A DNA stretch of 64,000 nt from Chryseobacterium kimseyorum (GCF_025971945.1 NZ_JAPDHW010000013.1:1-64000); one strand, 5' to 3'; counted from the stretch's first letter, positions 16,593-24,868 are shown. Numbers and translations: made by a program. The notes: generated by a model not told the origin, from the letters alone.

Positions 16593-17275
16593 TGAATCCA
16601 AGACAATTTGAAGAATTTGTTTGCGAACATTTTCGCCAACAGGGATATGAAACAGAACTTACAACTTATAGCAATGACTATGGTATTGACGGCTTTGCAA
16701 TAAAGGGAAAAGAAAAAATAGCAATTCAATCAAAAATGTATGGACATACAACAAGAAAAATAAATAGACAAACGGTAATGGAACTTCACGGAGCAAAAGA
16801 TTTCTTTGATTGTACTAAAGCTGTTATCGCTACTGACGGAGTTTTTCTACCTGACGCATTGACTGTTGCCGAAAAATTGAAAATTGAAATTCTGTACATT
16901 AATCATTTACAACCAAACAAGCTAAAACCAAGTTCAACGAACAAAGGTGATAAAAATTTTGAGCATATTTGGGAGAATTATATTATTCCGCTTCAAAACA
17001 AAACATTGACAAGAAATAACGGAGAAACAAACCAAATATTAAAAGTAGATTGGAGTGGCATTGAAAGACTTACATCAAATGGTAATAAGGGAAAAATAAA
17101 GATTGAAATATTTAAGCAAGCTGTAAATAAACTATTGACAGACGGCTCAATAACTCGTGATTATATAAACCAAAATTATGTTGGACGAGCATCATCAGGT
17201 ATTATATTAGTTTTATCACAAGTTCCATTTTTCAAATTAACCGACAAACCAACAGGACTAAAATATGAGAAATGA
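16592..17275 (+). CDS. Cassette C2: Mrr-like restriction endonuclease
   Basis: A 227-residue protein. Residues 1-107 match the Mrr_cat PD-(D/E)xK fold: MNPRQFEEFVCEHFRQQGYE, then GIDGFAIKG with D33, and IAIQSKMYG with Q46 and K48 forming the Q-x-K motif. Residues 108-227 are a separate unrecognised domain, perhaps for DNA or target reading. It starts within the stop of the GIY-YIG gene (1-base overlap). No methyltransferase is present, so self-DNA would have to be protected in another way, for instance by cutting only modified or foreign DNA like Mrr itself. Confidence 0.75.
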   Translation: MNPRQFEEFVCEHFRQQGYETELTTYSNDYGIDGFAIKGKEKIAIQSKMYGHTTRKINRQTVMELHGAKDFFDCTKAVIATDGVFLPDALTVAEKLKIEILYINHLQPNKLKPSSTNKGDKNFEHIWENYIIPLQNKTLTRNNGETNQILKVDWSGIERLTSNGNKGKIKIEIFKQAVNKLLTDGSITRDYINQNYVGRASSGIILVLSQVPFFKLTDKPTGLKYEK

Positions 17276-17294
17276 CGACAAACAAGAAGCCCGA

Positions 17295-17430
17295 ACCGCT
17301 AACAAGGTATTGCCAAAAGCGGGGCTGAACGTCTTCGATTGGACATATGTACAAGGTTCAACATTTGTTCTTCGATTGAACTTTAGTGCTAAAAATCCCC
17401 GCCTTCGGCAATACCCAAACCGTTAGCAGA
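17295..17430 (+). repeat. attC-like site 2
   Basis: Opens ACCGCTAAC (complement of the start of C2, GTTAGCGGT) and closes CGTTAGCAGAA. Arms ATTGCCAAAAGCGGGGC and CCCCGCCTTCGGCAAT pair. Confidence 0.8.
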
Positions 17431-17470
17431 AATTTTAACTGCCGAACAAACAAACACTAATCCGAACAAA

Positions 17471-18643
17471 ATGGACAGAGAAAAACCAATAAATATTTCG
17501 TTGACAAGTACAAATAGTCACATTTTTAAAATCCCTCCTGGACAAGGGAGCTTCTCAATAGGCCTAGTTGGTATGGACAAGAAAAAATTTGATGTTCTTG
17601 TCGAAAAAGATTTACCAATCAATTGGAATGCCTTCGACGAATTTACAACACCAGCAGGTGGACATTGGCCAAGGTTTTTCTATTATTGGGGTAATGATAT
17701 TGGTTTTATTGAATGGTCAGAAAAGAGAGCAATAGAGGATTTTTTTTGGTTTCCTACGAAAGAACTTTCGATTAATTTAACTAATGTCCAAATTCGTAGC
17801 TTTTCCATTGAGGCAATTGAAAATCCAATAAAACTGATTTTAGGAAATCAAAGTTTTGAGAATCAATTCGGTTTGAAATCACTTAATTTATCAGGAAATA
17901 TTGAGAATTTTGAAATAATCGATACAAATTCAAATCCATACATTAGAATTGAACCCATTACTCAAAAAGGAAAAACAGAATTACCATACAAACTTCCTAC
18001 ATTAAAAAACTTAGAAACAATTACTTCCCTTGATATAACAGTTGAACCATTAGGACAGCCTTTTGATTGTGAAAGCTTATTACAATTTCCAAATCTGAAA
18101 AATTTGAATTTAACAGGCAACATTACAAATGTCAATTGTTTAAGTGAGTTTTTGAATTTGGAACGTTTAGGAATTAGATACGCCCCAAACTTAGAAAATT
18201 TTCCATCCTTAAATTCTTGGAAAAACTTAAAATCATTTATTGGGTGGAATATTGACGAAATAACAGGAAAAAGTTTAAATACAGAATTAAAGCAACTAAC
18301 AAAAGTAAAAGAGTTAGATTATTCTTCGGTTTCTAAATTGAGAAGTTCAATTTGGTTTACGACAGAATACGGAATTCCATTTACAAATTGGGAAACCAAA
18401 AATGCAAAAATTGCAACAAAAGCGTATAAGACGGCTTTGAAAGAAATATCAAAAGCCAAAACAGAAAATGAAGTAAAAACTTCTATTGTAAAACTTGTAG
18501 AAATCATAAATAAGTTACCAAACATAGAAACTGTTGAAAGAGAAGACTCAGGAACGGCAATTATTCAGTTAGTTGAAACATCTAAATTGGAAATATCTCA
18601 CGAAACAGCAAATAATTGGTTTGACGAAATTCGAGACTTTTAA
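17471..18643 (+). CDS. Cassette C3: leucine-rich-repeat-like protein
   Basis: A 390-residue cytoplasmic protein. Residues ~165-270 contain irregular LRRs (LPTLKNLETITSLDI, LLQFPNLKNLNLTGN, LSEFLNLERLGIRY, LNSWKNLKSFIGW). The first 160 residues are aromatic-rich (GGHWPRFFYYWGNDIGFIEW) and the last 110 are helical and charged. Domain order differs from the C1 protein, but both are LRR scaffolds with no enzyme signature. The partner or target is unknown. ATG lies 48 bp after the core. Confidence 0.6.
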   Translation: MDREKPINISLTSTNSHIFKIPPGQGSFSIGLVGMDKKKFDVLVEKDLPINWNAFDEFTTPAGGHWPRFFYYWGNDIGFIEWSEKRAIEDFFWFPTKELSINLTNVQIRSFSIEAIENPIKLILGNQSFENQFGLKSLNLSGNIENFEIIDTNSNPYIRIEPITQKGKTELPYKLPTLKNLETITSLDITVEPLGQPFDCESLLQFPNLKNLNLTGNITNVNCLSEFLNLERLGIRYAPNLENFPSLNSWKNLKSFIGWNIDEITGKSLNTELKQLTKVKELDYSSVSKLRSSIWFTTEYGIPFTNWETKNAKIATKAYKTALKEISKAKTENEVKTSIVKLVEIINKLPNIETVEREDSGTAIIQLVETSKLEISHETANNWFDEIRDF

Positions 18644-18649
18644 AAAAAC

Positions 18650-18788
18650 TTCTGCTAACAAGGGTTTTGCAATAGTGGGGCGAAACTGCAAAGTTCAACG
18701 GTATTTCTTCGATTGAACTTTTGTGCAAAATTGAAGATTTGTGCTTCGATTGCCCCACCATCGCAAAGCCCCGAAACGTTGGCGGTAA
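18650..18788 (+). repeat. attC-like site 3
   Basis: Opens TTCTGCTAAC, complement of the C3 start GTTAGCAGAA, and closes CGTTGGCGG. Belongs to the AATAGTGGGGC class and is near-identical to sites 4 and 7. Contains an inner stem AAAGTTCAA / TTGAACTTT. Confidence 0.85.
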
Positions 18789-18817
18789 GTTTAACAAAGT
18801 AACACAGACAAACACAA

Positions 18818-19573
18818 ATGGGACTATTTGACTTTTTTAAGAAAAAAACTTCTGAAAACAAACAAGCAGACAGACAAAAATCAGAACCTATTGACAATAA
18901 TTCGTATTTAATTGATGCGCTCAAAAATCGACTGATAGAATTAGGCTATAAAGTCGAAAAAAATCCTCAATATCTTGCTCTTATCGTTAATGATGAAATA
19001 GAAATTGCTACCGTCATTATCGACAATCCAAATAATCATCCAAGTATTTTACATTTGATGATTTTGACAATACATCCAAAATACTTTCCAAATGGCATCG
19101 AAGAAAATATCGTTGGTATTGGAGTAACAATTGAAGAAAAAGTAAAATCAGTAATAAGCAATTATATTGACACAACTTTTTCTCCAATCATTGACAGCTT
19201 CACGGACAGTCATAATCCGGACTTGGATTTTAAAGCAATAATGAATGATAAAGAAGTTCTTTGGCATCCAAAATTAGGAAATCTAACTTTTCAAGGACAA
19301 TGGAATGAACATCCTCAAAACGAAACATTTTTTGAAATTATCAAAGACAAACTATCGAACAAACTGACATCTAACAAAATAAATTGGTTGAAACTTTACA
19401 TTTCAAAACGTTCTGATGATACAATCATTGGAGAATGTCTTTTTAACAACGAACCTTGGGAAGACGGATTAAATGGAATAACCGAATATGCAAAATCTTG
19501 GAAAATGAATAGTGACTTTCAAGGTCTAAAGCAGTTTATTGTATTTCGAAAATGTGACATAAGCGATGAATAA
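18818..19573 (+). CDS. Cassette C4: hypothetical protein (DUF6348-like)
   Basis: A 251-residue cytoplasmic protein starting MGLFDFFKKKTSENK, an amphipathic start common in Bacteroidota unknowns. The body has mixed alpha/beta character (LIDALKNRLIELGYKVEK, DEIEIATVIID, VLWHPKLGNLTFQGQWNEHPQ). It resembles the DUF6348 family from memory only; no catalytic motif is seen. Single gene in the cassette, 39 bp after the core. Confidence 0.6.
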   Translation: MGLFDFFKKKTSENKQADRQKSEPIDNNSYLIDALKNRLIELGYKVEKNPQYLALIVNDEIEIATVIIDNPNNHPSILHLMILTIHPKYFPNGIEENIVGIGVTIEEKVKSVISNYIDTTFSPIIDSFTDSHNPDLDFKAIMNDKEVLWHPKLGNLTFQGQWNEHPQNETFFEIIKDKLSNKLTSNKINWLKLYISKRSDDTIIGECLFNNEPWEDGLNGITEYAKSWKMNSDFQGLKQFIVFRKCDISDE

Positions 19574-19579
19574 AAAACC

Positions 19580-19718
19580 TACCGCCAACAAGGGTTTTGC
19601 AATAGTGGGGCGAAACTGCAAAGTTCAACGGTAGCTCTTCGGTTCAACTTTTGTGCAAAGTTGAAGTTTTGTGCTTCTTTTGCCCCACCATCGCAAAGCC
19701 CCGAAACGTTGTGCGTTA
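19580..19718 (+). repeat. attC-like site 4
   Basis: Opens TACCGCCAAC, complement of the C4 start GTTGGCGGTA, and closes CGTTGTGCG. AATAGTGGGGC class. Confidence 0.85.
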
Positions 19719-19756
19719 TGCTAACCCGACATTACCCGAACTGAAATCATAAATTT

Positions 19757-20305
19757 ATGGATATAGTAAAATACATTAAACAACATACAGAAAACTTGCA
19801 AAACGGACTTGCTCACACTTCGACTGAACAAAGGCAGGATTTAAAAGTGACTACTTTAGGTTTTTACGCTCTACTACCAAACTTTCAAGAAGTTGTTAGC
19901 AAGTACATCAAAATTGACTTTGACATTAAGCAGTTGATTTCTGACATTAAAAATGAAAATGTAGAAAATTACAGAAAACAGTGTGAAAAAAGTAACGCTG
20001 AAATTGACGTGTATTCAGAGGATTATGAAGAACCTGAACAATTAGAAATTTTCATATTAGACGCATTTGAGAACTCAGTTTCTGAGACAAAAAATATCGA
20101 AAGTTTAGTTGGACTACTTATTGGAGTTATTGACACGCTGGACTATTATGAAAATTTTTCAGACGAACCCGAATATTGGAATGATTTGTTAGAGAAAGAA
20201 GTGGGATTTCAGAATGAAATATTGACCATATTAAAAACAAAAGGCACTTTTAACACTTCAATTTATCAAAATCGATATGAAAATGTTGAATTTAGCGAGC
20301 TGTAA
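19757..20305 (+). CDS. Cassette C5: hypothetical helical protein
   Basis: A 182-residue acidic cytoplasmic protein, helical throughout (MDIVKYIKQHTENLQNGL, DIKQLISDIKNENVENYRKQ, LVGLLIGVIDTLDYYENF). Not recognised. Acidic immunity or antitoxin-like proteins have this look, but there is no neighbouring toxin in the cassette. Confidence 0.55.
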   Translation: MDIVKYIKQHTENLQNGLAHTSTEQRQDLKVTTLGFYALLPNFQEVVSKYIKIDFDIKQLISDIKNENVENYRKQCEKSNAEIDVYSEDYEEPEQLEIFILDAFENSVSETKNIESLVGLLIGVIDTLDYYENFSDEPEYWNDLLEKEVGFQNEILTILKTKGTFNTSIYQNRYENVEFSEL

Positions 20306-20314
20306 ACAAGCACA

Positions 20315-20454
20315 AACGCACAACAAGGGTTTTGCGTCAGGCGGGCTGAAGTACAAAATTCAACAGCAGTTTTTCAATTAAACATTAGTAATAAAACCAA
20401 CTTTTGTGCTTCGATTGCCCGCCCGAACGCAAAGCCCCGAAACGTTGTGCGTTA
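20315..20454 (+). repeat. attC-like site 5
   Basis: Opens AACGCACAAC, complement of the C5 start GTTGTGCGTT, and closes CGTTGTGCG. Second sequence class: arms TTTTGCGTCAGGCGGGC and GCCCGCCCGAACGCAAAG pair. Confidence 0.85.
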
Positions 20455-20491
20455 TGCTAAACCGACACAACAGACAAAGAAAAACTTATAA

Positions 20492-21172
20492 ATGGGAGTA
20501 CAAACAATAGTTCACGGTCGAATTAGTTTAAAAGGAGACTTTGAGAAAAGCAGACAATTTATAAAAAGCCTTAGTAACGATGATAAATACCCTTGGATAA
20601 GGACAGAAATGTTTAGTATAGGTGCAAGTGAACGACCATATTTCTATGATGAACCCATAATTGGATTTGCTTCAAGCTACAAAGGACTTGAAAATGATTG
20701 GACTTCTTTTATTCTCAAATTTGAGAATGTTTTGAGAAATGTTGAATTCGACACAGCAAAAATTCAAATGGAAACAGAATTTTATGGAACGTATAATTTC
20801 TTTTGGAAGTCTAAGACGAGCAATGACAAGTTTGAAGAAAAAGAAAAGCTAATAGAAACTAATGAATGGTATTTTGGCTTTGGGTATAGGTGTCGTTGGG
20901 GACTTTTAGACGAAGACCTTAAAGATGAGCATATTTTTAGTATGGACTTTGATTATCCCATAAAATTTGACACTGAAACTTTGAATGAATTTAATGAAGC
21001 GACAAAGGAAATGGAAATTAATCAAACTATAGAACTTGGTAACAAAGTAAAAAACTACGATAAACTTTATTCAATTCTGACATTCGGCTACATAAACAAA
21101 ATGTTTGACTATGGTTTAGAAAGTGGAAAAGGATACTGGATAAAAAAACTTAGGCAAATTGAAATAAAATAA
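20492..21172 (+). CDS. Cassette C6: hypothetical protein
   Basis: A 226-residue cytoplasmic protein starting MGVQTIVHGRISLKGDFEKSRQFIKSL, with many aromatics (WIRTEMFSIGASERPYFYDEP, NFFWKSKTSNDKF, WYFGFGYRCRWGLLDEDL). No recognised domain. Cassettes C5 and C6 begin with almost the same 24 bases after the core, so their leaders are related although the proteins are not. Confidence 0.55.
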   Translation: MGVQTIVHGRISLKGDFEKSRQFIKSLSNDDKYPWIRTEMFSIGASERPYFYDEPIIGFASSYKGLENDWTSFILKFENVLRNVEFDTAKIQMETEFYGTYNFFWKSKTSNDKFEEKEKLIETNEWYFGFGYRCRWGLLDEDLKDEHIFSMDFDYPIKFDTETLNEFNEATKEMEINQTIELGNKVKNYDKLYSILTFGYINKMFDYGLESGKGYWIKKLRQIEIK

Positions 21173-21174
21173 CG

Positions 21175-21312
21175 AACGCACAACAGTAGTTTGGCAAAAT
21201 GGCGGGTTTAGTGCTAAATCCAACGGTAGTTCTTCGATTAAACTTTTGTACAAACCTGAACATTTGTGCTTCGATTTCCGCCACTTCGCAAAGCCCCGAA
21301 CCGTTAGCACCA
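21175..21312 (+). repeat. attC-like site 6
   Basis: Opens AACGCACAAC, complement of the C6 start, and closes CGTTAGCACC. Arms TTTGGCAAAATGGCGG and CCGCCACTTCGCAAAG pair. Confidence 0.8.
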
Positions 21313-21317
21313 ATTTT

Positions 21318-22166
21318 ATGAAGACACGTATAGCAACAATATTCACGACATTAACTCTGACATTTACGACAGTTTATGGACAGAAATACGCACCACTTGA
21401 CTTAGCAAAAAAAATATTTGCAAAAGAAACTTTACCAAACATTGAAAATTATATTTCTGGCGAATATGAAGGCAAACCAAACGGGAAAGATTTGCAAAAC
21501 GGTTCAATTACAAAATTTGCGTTACTCGGACAAACAGACAAAACAGCAGTTGTAGGAATGACTGTGTTGGACTCAATTGGAAAAGGACTTGACACGTATT
21601 TGCACTTTGAAAAAGATACGTCTTGGAAAATGACTGCATTCAGAGCATTAGCAATGACAGGAATGATTGAGCAGATAAAAATTGAACTTGAAAAAATGAC
21701 ACCACAACAAGTGGACGAAATGATTGAAGAGTCAAAAAAGAATAAAAATGACGACTTTGAAATGTTTAAATCAAGAGAAGATTACCATTTTCAGTTAGGA
21801 AATACAAAACTAACACTTGAATTAGACGAAAATATAATAAACCATTTTCTGACAAACCAAGCAGAATTTGACCGTCTTAAAAACCTCGCTTTAACTCAAC
21901 TTGAAAAAGAAAAAGTAGATGAAGAAAGAAGTTTGAAACTAATTGAAAGCTCTAAAACTGACTATAATAAACTTTTCATTTCCTCAGTTTCGACAGGTGG
22001 TTACGAATTAGGAAATTGCATTAATTTTTTAATTGGTGGAATGCTTGACAACTCTGTTGGATATTTGTATATAAAAGACAAAAAAGATTTACCCGAAATG
22101 AACCCAAGTAGAATAATTATGATTAAAGAAATTGGAAACGGATGGTATATTTACAAGACAACATAA
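21318..22166 (+). CDS. Cassette C7: secreted hypothetical protein
   Basis: A 282-residue protein with a Sec signal peptide (MKTRIATIFTTLTLTFTTVYGQ, cleavage near YG-QK). The mature part is helical and Lys/Glu-rich with a repeated beta segment (LLGQTDKTAVVGMTVLDSIGKGLDTYLHFE). No recognised family. ATG is only 13 bp after the core, so the leader is very short; an upstream start at 21246 would lie inside attC6. Confidence 0.6.
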   Translation: MKTRIATIFTTLTLTFTTVYGQKYAPLDLAKKIFAKETLPNIENYISGEYEGKPNGKDLQNGSITKFALLGQTDKTAVVGMTVLDSIGKGLDTYLHFEKDTSWKMTAFRALAMTGMIEQIKIELEKMTPQQVDEMIEESKKNKNDDFEMFKSREDYHFQLGNTKLTLELDENIINHFLTNQAEFDRLKNLALTQLEKEKVDEERSLKLIESSKTDYNKLFISSVSTGGYELGNCINFLIGGMLDNSVGYLYIKDKKDLPEMNPSRIIMIKEIGNGWYIYKTT

Positions 22167-22173
22167 AAAAAAC

Positions 22174-22312
22174 TGGTGCTAACAAGGGTTTTGCAATAGT
22201 GGGGCGAAACTGCAAAGTTCAACGGTAGCTCTTCGGTTCAACTTTTGTGCAAAATTGAAGATTTGTGCTTCGATTGCCCCACCATCGCAAAGCCCCGAAA
22301 CGTTGCCAGCAG
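22174..22312 (+). repeat. attC-like site 7
   Basis: Opens TGGTGCTAAC, complement of the C7 start GTTAGCACCA, and closes CGTTGCCAGC. AATAGTGGGGC class, almost identical to sites 3 and 4. Confidence 0.85.
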
Positions 22313-22377
22313 TTTTGTGAAACCGACAGAAACCAATAGACTGAACAAGCACAAACCAACCATAATTATGAATCGAT

Positions 22378-22860
22378 ATGATATTTAAATATTTAAGTTT
22401 TAGTTTTTCAATTGTATTCCTTTCGTTTATTGTTGGAATGATTTTGACAGCATCAATAAGAAAGACGAATTTCTATAATAAAAATTTATCGAATCTCAAT
22501 TTTGTTAAAAATGAAATGATAAATAAAATTATTGGAGTAGGTGTAGTTAAATGGATTGTCAAAAACACATTTTTTAAATTCTTAAATCAGAAACTAAAAT
22601 TTGACCGTAAAATGAATATTTCAGACGTGAAAAATATCCGAAATGAAATGAATAAATCTGAAATTGACCACTTATTCGCATTTATTTTTGTTGTCATATT
22701 TGTTATTGTGCAACTTTACAACCAAAAATATTTACTTGCTTTTATAATATTATTCGTAAACATCATTATGAATTTATATCCATCTTTATTGCAACAACAA
22801 AATAAAAGGAGAATTGACAAATTAATTTTTAGATTTGAGAAATCAAAACCGACAAAATAA
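22378..22860 (+). CDS. Cassette C8: membrane protein
   Basis: A 160-residue protein with an N-terminal helix (MIFKYLSFSFSIVFLSFIVGMIL) and a hairpin of two helices (HLFAFIFVVIFVIVQLY, YLLAFIILFVNIIMNLYP). The loop between is basic and likely cytoplasmic. No family recognised. Start at the ATG at 22378; an ATG ten bases earlier is in another frame and stops at once. Confidence 0.55.
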   Translation: MIFKYLSFSFSIVFLSFIVGMILTASIRKTNFYNKNLSNLNFVKNEMINKIIGVGVVKWIVKNTFFKFLNQKLKFDRKMNISDVKNIRNEMNKSEIDHLFAFIFVVIFVIVQLYNQKYLLAFIILFVNIIMNLYPSLLQQQNKRRIDKLIFRFEKSKPTK

Positions 22861-22874
22861 ACTTAAATAAAAAC

Positions 22875-23014
22875 TTCTGCTAACAAGGGTTTTGCAATAG
22901 TGGGGCGAAACTGCAAAGTTCAACGGTAGTTTTTCAATTAAACATTAGTAATTATATCAGCTATTGTGCTTCGATTTCCCGCCCGAACGCAAAGCCCCGA
23001 AACGTTGCCTGCAA
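22875..23014 (+). repeat. attC-like site 8, chimeric
   Basis: Left arm is the AATAGTGGGGC class of sites 3, 4 and 7; right arm is the CCCGCCCGAACGC class of site 5, so the outer arms no longer pair well. Its opening TTCTGCTAAC does not complement the start of C8 (GTTGCCAGC) but equals that of site 3. Looks like a recombinant of two sites. Confidence 0.75.
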
Positions 23015-23059
23015 ACGTAGTGCTACCCATATCAAAACACAAGACTGTAATCAAGCTGT

Positions 23060-23515
23060 ATGGACAAAGCAAAATTGAAGTCATTTTTAGAATTGGAAAT
23101 AATTTGGAAAGACTATGATATGTTTGAATTAAAAGTTACTGCATCAAATGGTCGTTATTTTGGGACAACAGAAATATATGACACGACAGAATCATTATTA
23201 AGTTTTTCACAGACATTAATTGGTTTTCCAAACGACAATAAAACGACACTTCACGAAGCAGGAAATAAAGACGGTTATGCATATTTCTCTATGAATTTTT
23301 ATTGTATTGACAACGTAGGACATATTGGAGTTGAAATAAATTTAGAAGATAACGTAGCGACAGAATTTAGACACGAAGAAAAAGATAAATTGAAACTTGA
23401 AATTATTGTTGAGCCAAGTGCTATTGATAATTTTCAAAAATCATTAAGCCAACTTGCAACTACCCAGAAAGGATTAGCAATTCCTTATGGTAGAGACAAT
23501 AGGCTTGACAACTAA
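23060..23515 (+). CDS. Cassette C9: hypothetical protein
   Basis: A 151-residue cytoplasmic protein, mostly beta (MFELKVTASNGRYFGTTEIYD, GYAYFSMNFYCIDNVGHIGVEINLED, LKLEIIVEPSAIDNFQKSL). The pattern recalls small ligand- or immunity-type proteins, but I cannot assign it. ATG is 54 bp after the core; the leader includes no Shine-Dalgarno sequence. Confidence 0.55.
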   Translation: MDKAKLKSFLELEIIWKDYDMFELKVTASNGRYFGTTEIYDTTESLLSFSQTLIGFPNDNKTTLHEAGNKDGYAYFSMNFYCIDNVGHIGVEINLEDNVATEFRHEEKDKLKLEIIVEPSAIDNFQKSLSQLATTQKGLAIPYGRDNRLDN

Positions 23516-23541
23516 TTTTAGCCCAGCGGACAAAAACGCCA

Positions 23542-23681
23542 GCAGGCAACATTGCGTTGGCAATATGGCGGCTGATGAATATAGGCTCAACTGTTGTGGT
23601 ACTATTTAGCTTTTGTACTATATTCGGCTGACGGAATGCTATTTCCGCCACATTGCAAAGCCCCAAAAACATTATGTATAA
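23542..23681 (+). repeat. attC-like site 9, core changed to ATT
   Basis: Opens GCAGGCAAC, complement of the C9 start GTTGCCTGC. The closing core reads CATTATG instead of CGTTATG, so the first base of the GTT cleavage triplet is changed. Arms TTGGCAATATGGCGG and CCGCCACATTGCAAAG pair. Confidence 0.75.
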
Positions 23682-23699
23682 TATAAACCAAATATAGAA

Positions 23700-24290
23700 A
23701 TGAAAATAAAAAAAATAGTATTCAGCATATTAGCTGCTCTTGTTTTAATAATATCAATATTCCTTTATATGAATAGAGATAAATTTGTCTATGTAGGTTC
23801 AGTAGATATTATTGAAGTTGATTGCAGTAAAAAACGTCAAATCTTAAGTGAAGTTTTAGAAAGTGACCAAAGGATTAGAAAATCAAATAAACCCATTAAA
23901 TACGCTAAAGAAGATCATAGGAATCAAGAATTAGTGATTAGTATTATTGAAAAGTGTGGAATGCCAACATTAAAGGAGGTGGATCAAAGACAAATGGACG
24001 CAATCTGGTTGGGACTGCAACATAGTACAGAAGAAATCAGAAAAAAGTATTTTCCACAAATAGAGAAAGCGGTTAAAAATGGAGACTTATCTAAAGGACA
24101 GTACGCATTGATGAAAGATAGGATTTTAATGGACGAAGGAAAACCTCAAATATATGGTTCACAAATAGAAAATGGCAAATTGTATAAATTAGAAAATCCT
24201 GAAACTGTGAACGAAAGAAGAAAAGAAATGGGAATGCAACCAATAGAGGAATATTTAAAGAATTTCAATATTCAGTTCAATCCGAATTAA
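23700..24290 (+). CDS. Cassette C10: secreted or membrane-anchored hypothetical protein
   Basis: A 196-residue protein with an N-terminal hydrophobic segment (IVFSILAALVLIISIFLYM) that is a signal anchor rather than a cleaved peptide. The rest is helical and highly charged (KAVKNGDLSKGQYALMKDRILMDEGK). Similar proteins of unknown function are encoded in Bacteroidota accessory regions, some near polymorphic-toxin immunity genes; no firm assignment. Confidence 0.55.
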   Translation: MKIKKIVFSILAALVLIISIFLYMNRDKFVYVGSVDIIEVDCSKKRQILSEVLESDQRIRKSNKPIKYAKEDHRNQELVISIIEKCGMPTLKEVDQRQMDAIWLGLQHSTEEIRKKYFPQIEKAVKNGDLSKGQYALMKDRILMDEGKPQIYGSQIENGKLYKLENPETVNERRKEMGMQPIEEYLKNFNIQFNPN

Positions 24291-24295
24291 AATAC

Positions 24296-24493
24296 TACAC
24301 ATAACTTAGTATTGGTAAAATGCGGGGTTCAGTCTGAGTTGAAATTGTCATTGTTTTATTCGCAACTGCTTTTCAACTGCGTATTTTTATGTAACTTTAT
24401 TTCATTGAAAAAGCATTGGCTTCGCTGGGTCGAAATTGAACTTTCAGTCCATTTTTAGCCCGCATTTCTGCAATACTCGAAACGTTACCTGCA
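24296..24493 (+). repeat. attC-like site 10, enlarged
   Basis: About 195 bp, against ~135 for the others. Opens TACACATAAC, near-complement of the C10 start (ATTATGTATA) and closes CGTTACCTGC. Arms AATGCGGGGTT and TTTTAGCCCGCATT pair; extra length lies in the loop. Confidence 0.65.
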
Positions 24494-24690
24494 AGCTTAA
24501 AAAAAAGAGAATATTCGGCACGGGAAACGCAGATGACAAAAAAGATTTTTCTATTAAAGTTTATGATCACGAATACGGTGCCGACTTGGACGGTTTAAGC
24601 GAAAAGACAATGATATTGGCACTACAACATACATTCAACTTTATTTGTATCGCCCAAAGAATAGCGGGGAACTGCAAGCGTATTAAATAA
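24487..24690 (+). pseudogene. Cassette C11: broken short coding remnant
   Basis: An open frame of about 60 codons (KKKRIFGTGNADDKKDFSIKVYDHEYGADLDGLSEKTMILALQHTF...) runs from just after the core to a stop at 24690. No ATG opens it; the only initiator in frame is a TTG at 24436 inside attC10. It looks like the end of a longer gene that lost its start. The product is not recognised. Confidence 0.4.
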
Positions 24691-24699
24691 TACCGAAAA

Positions 24700-24828
24700 A
24701 GGGTTTGGCACCAGCAGGCGGAAAGTCTGAAATTCACATTTTGCTCTTCGGTAGAAATTTGTATTTTAGTTCAAGGTTTCTGTTTTGGTTTTGCCTACCA
24801 TCGCCAAGCGGCAAAACGTTGGTGAAAA
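24700..24828 (+). repeat. attC-like site 11, opening box lost
   Basis: Arms TTTGGCACCAGCAGGC and GCCTACCATCGCCAAGC pair and the site closes CGTTGGTG. The left box that should complement the C11 start (GTTACCTGC) is absent; the sequence there is AATACCGAAAAAGGG. Confidence 0.65.
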
Positions 24829-24868
24829 TTTTATCAAACCGAACCGATAATTAAAGAACACATTGAAT

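Noticed and set aside
24436..24490. TTG start for the C11 remnant
   Set aside because: It lies within attC-like site 10, upstream of the cassette boundary, so it cannot be the start that moves with the cassette.
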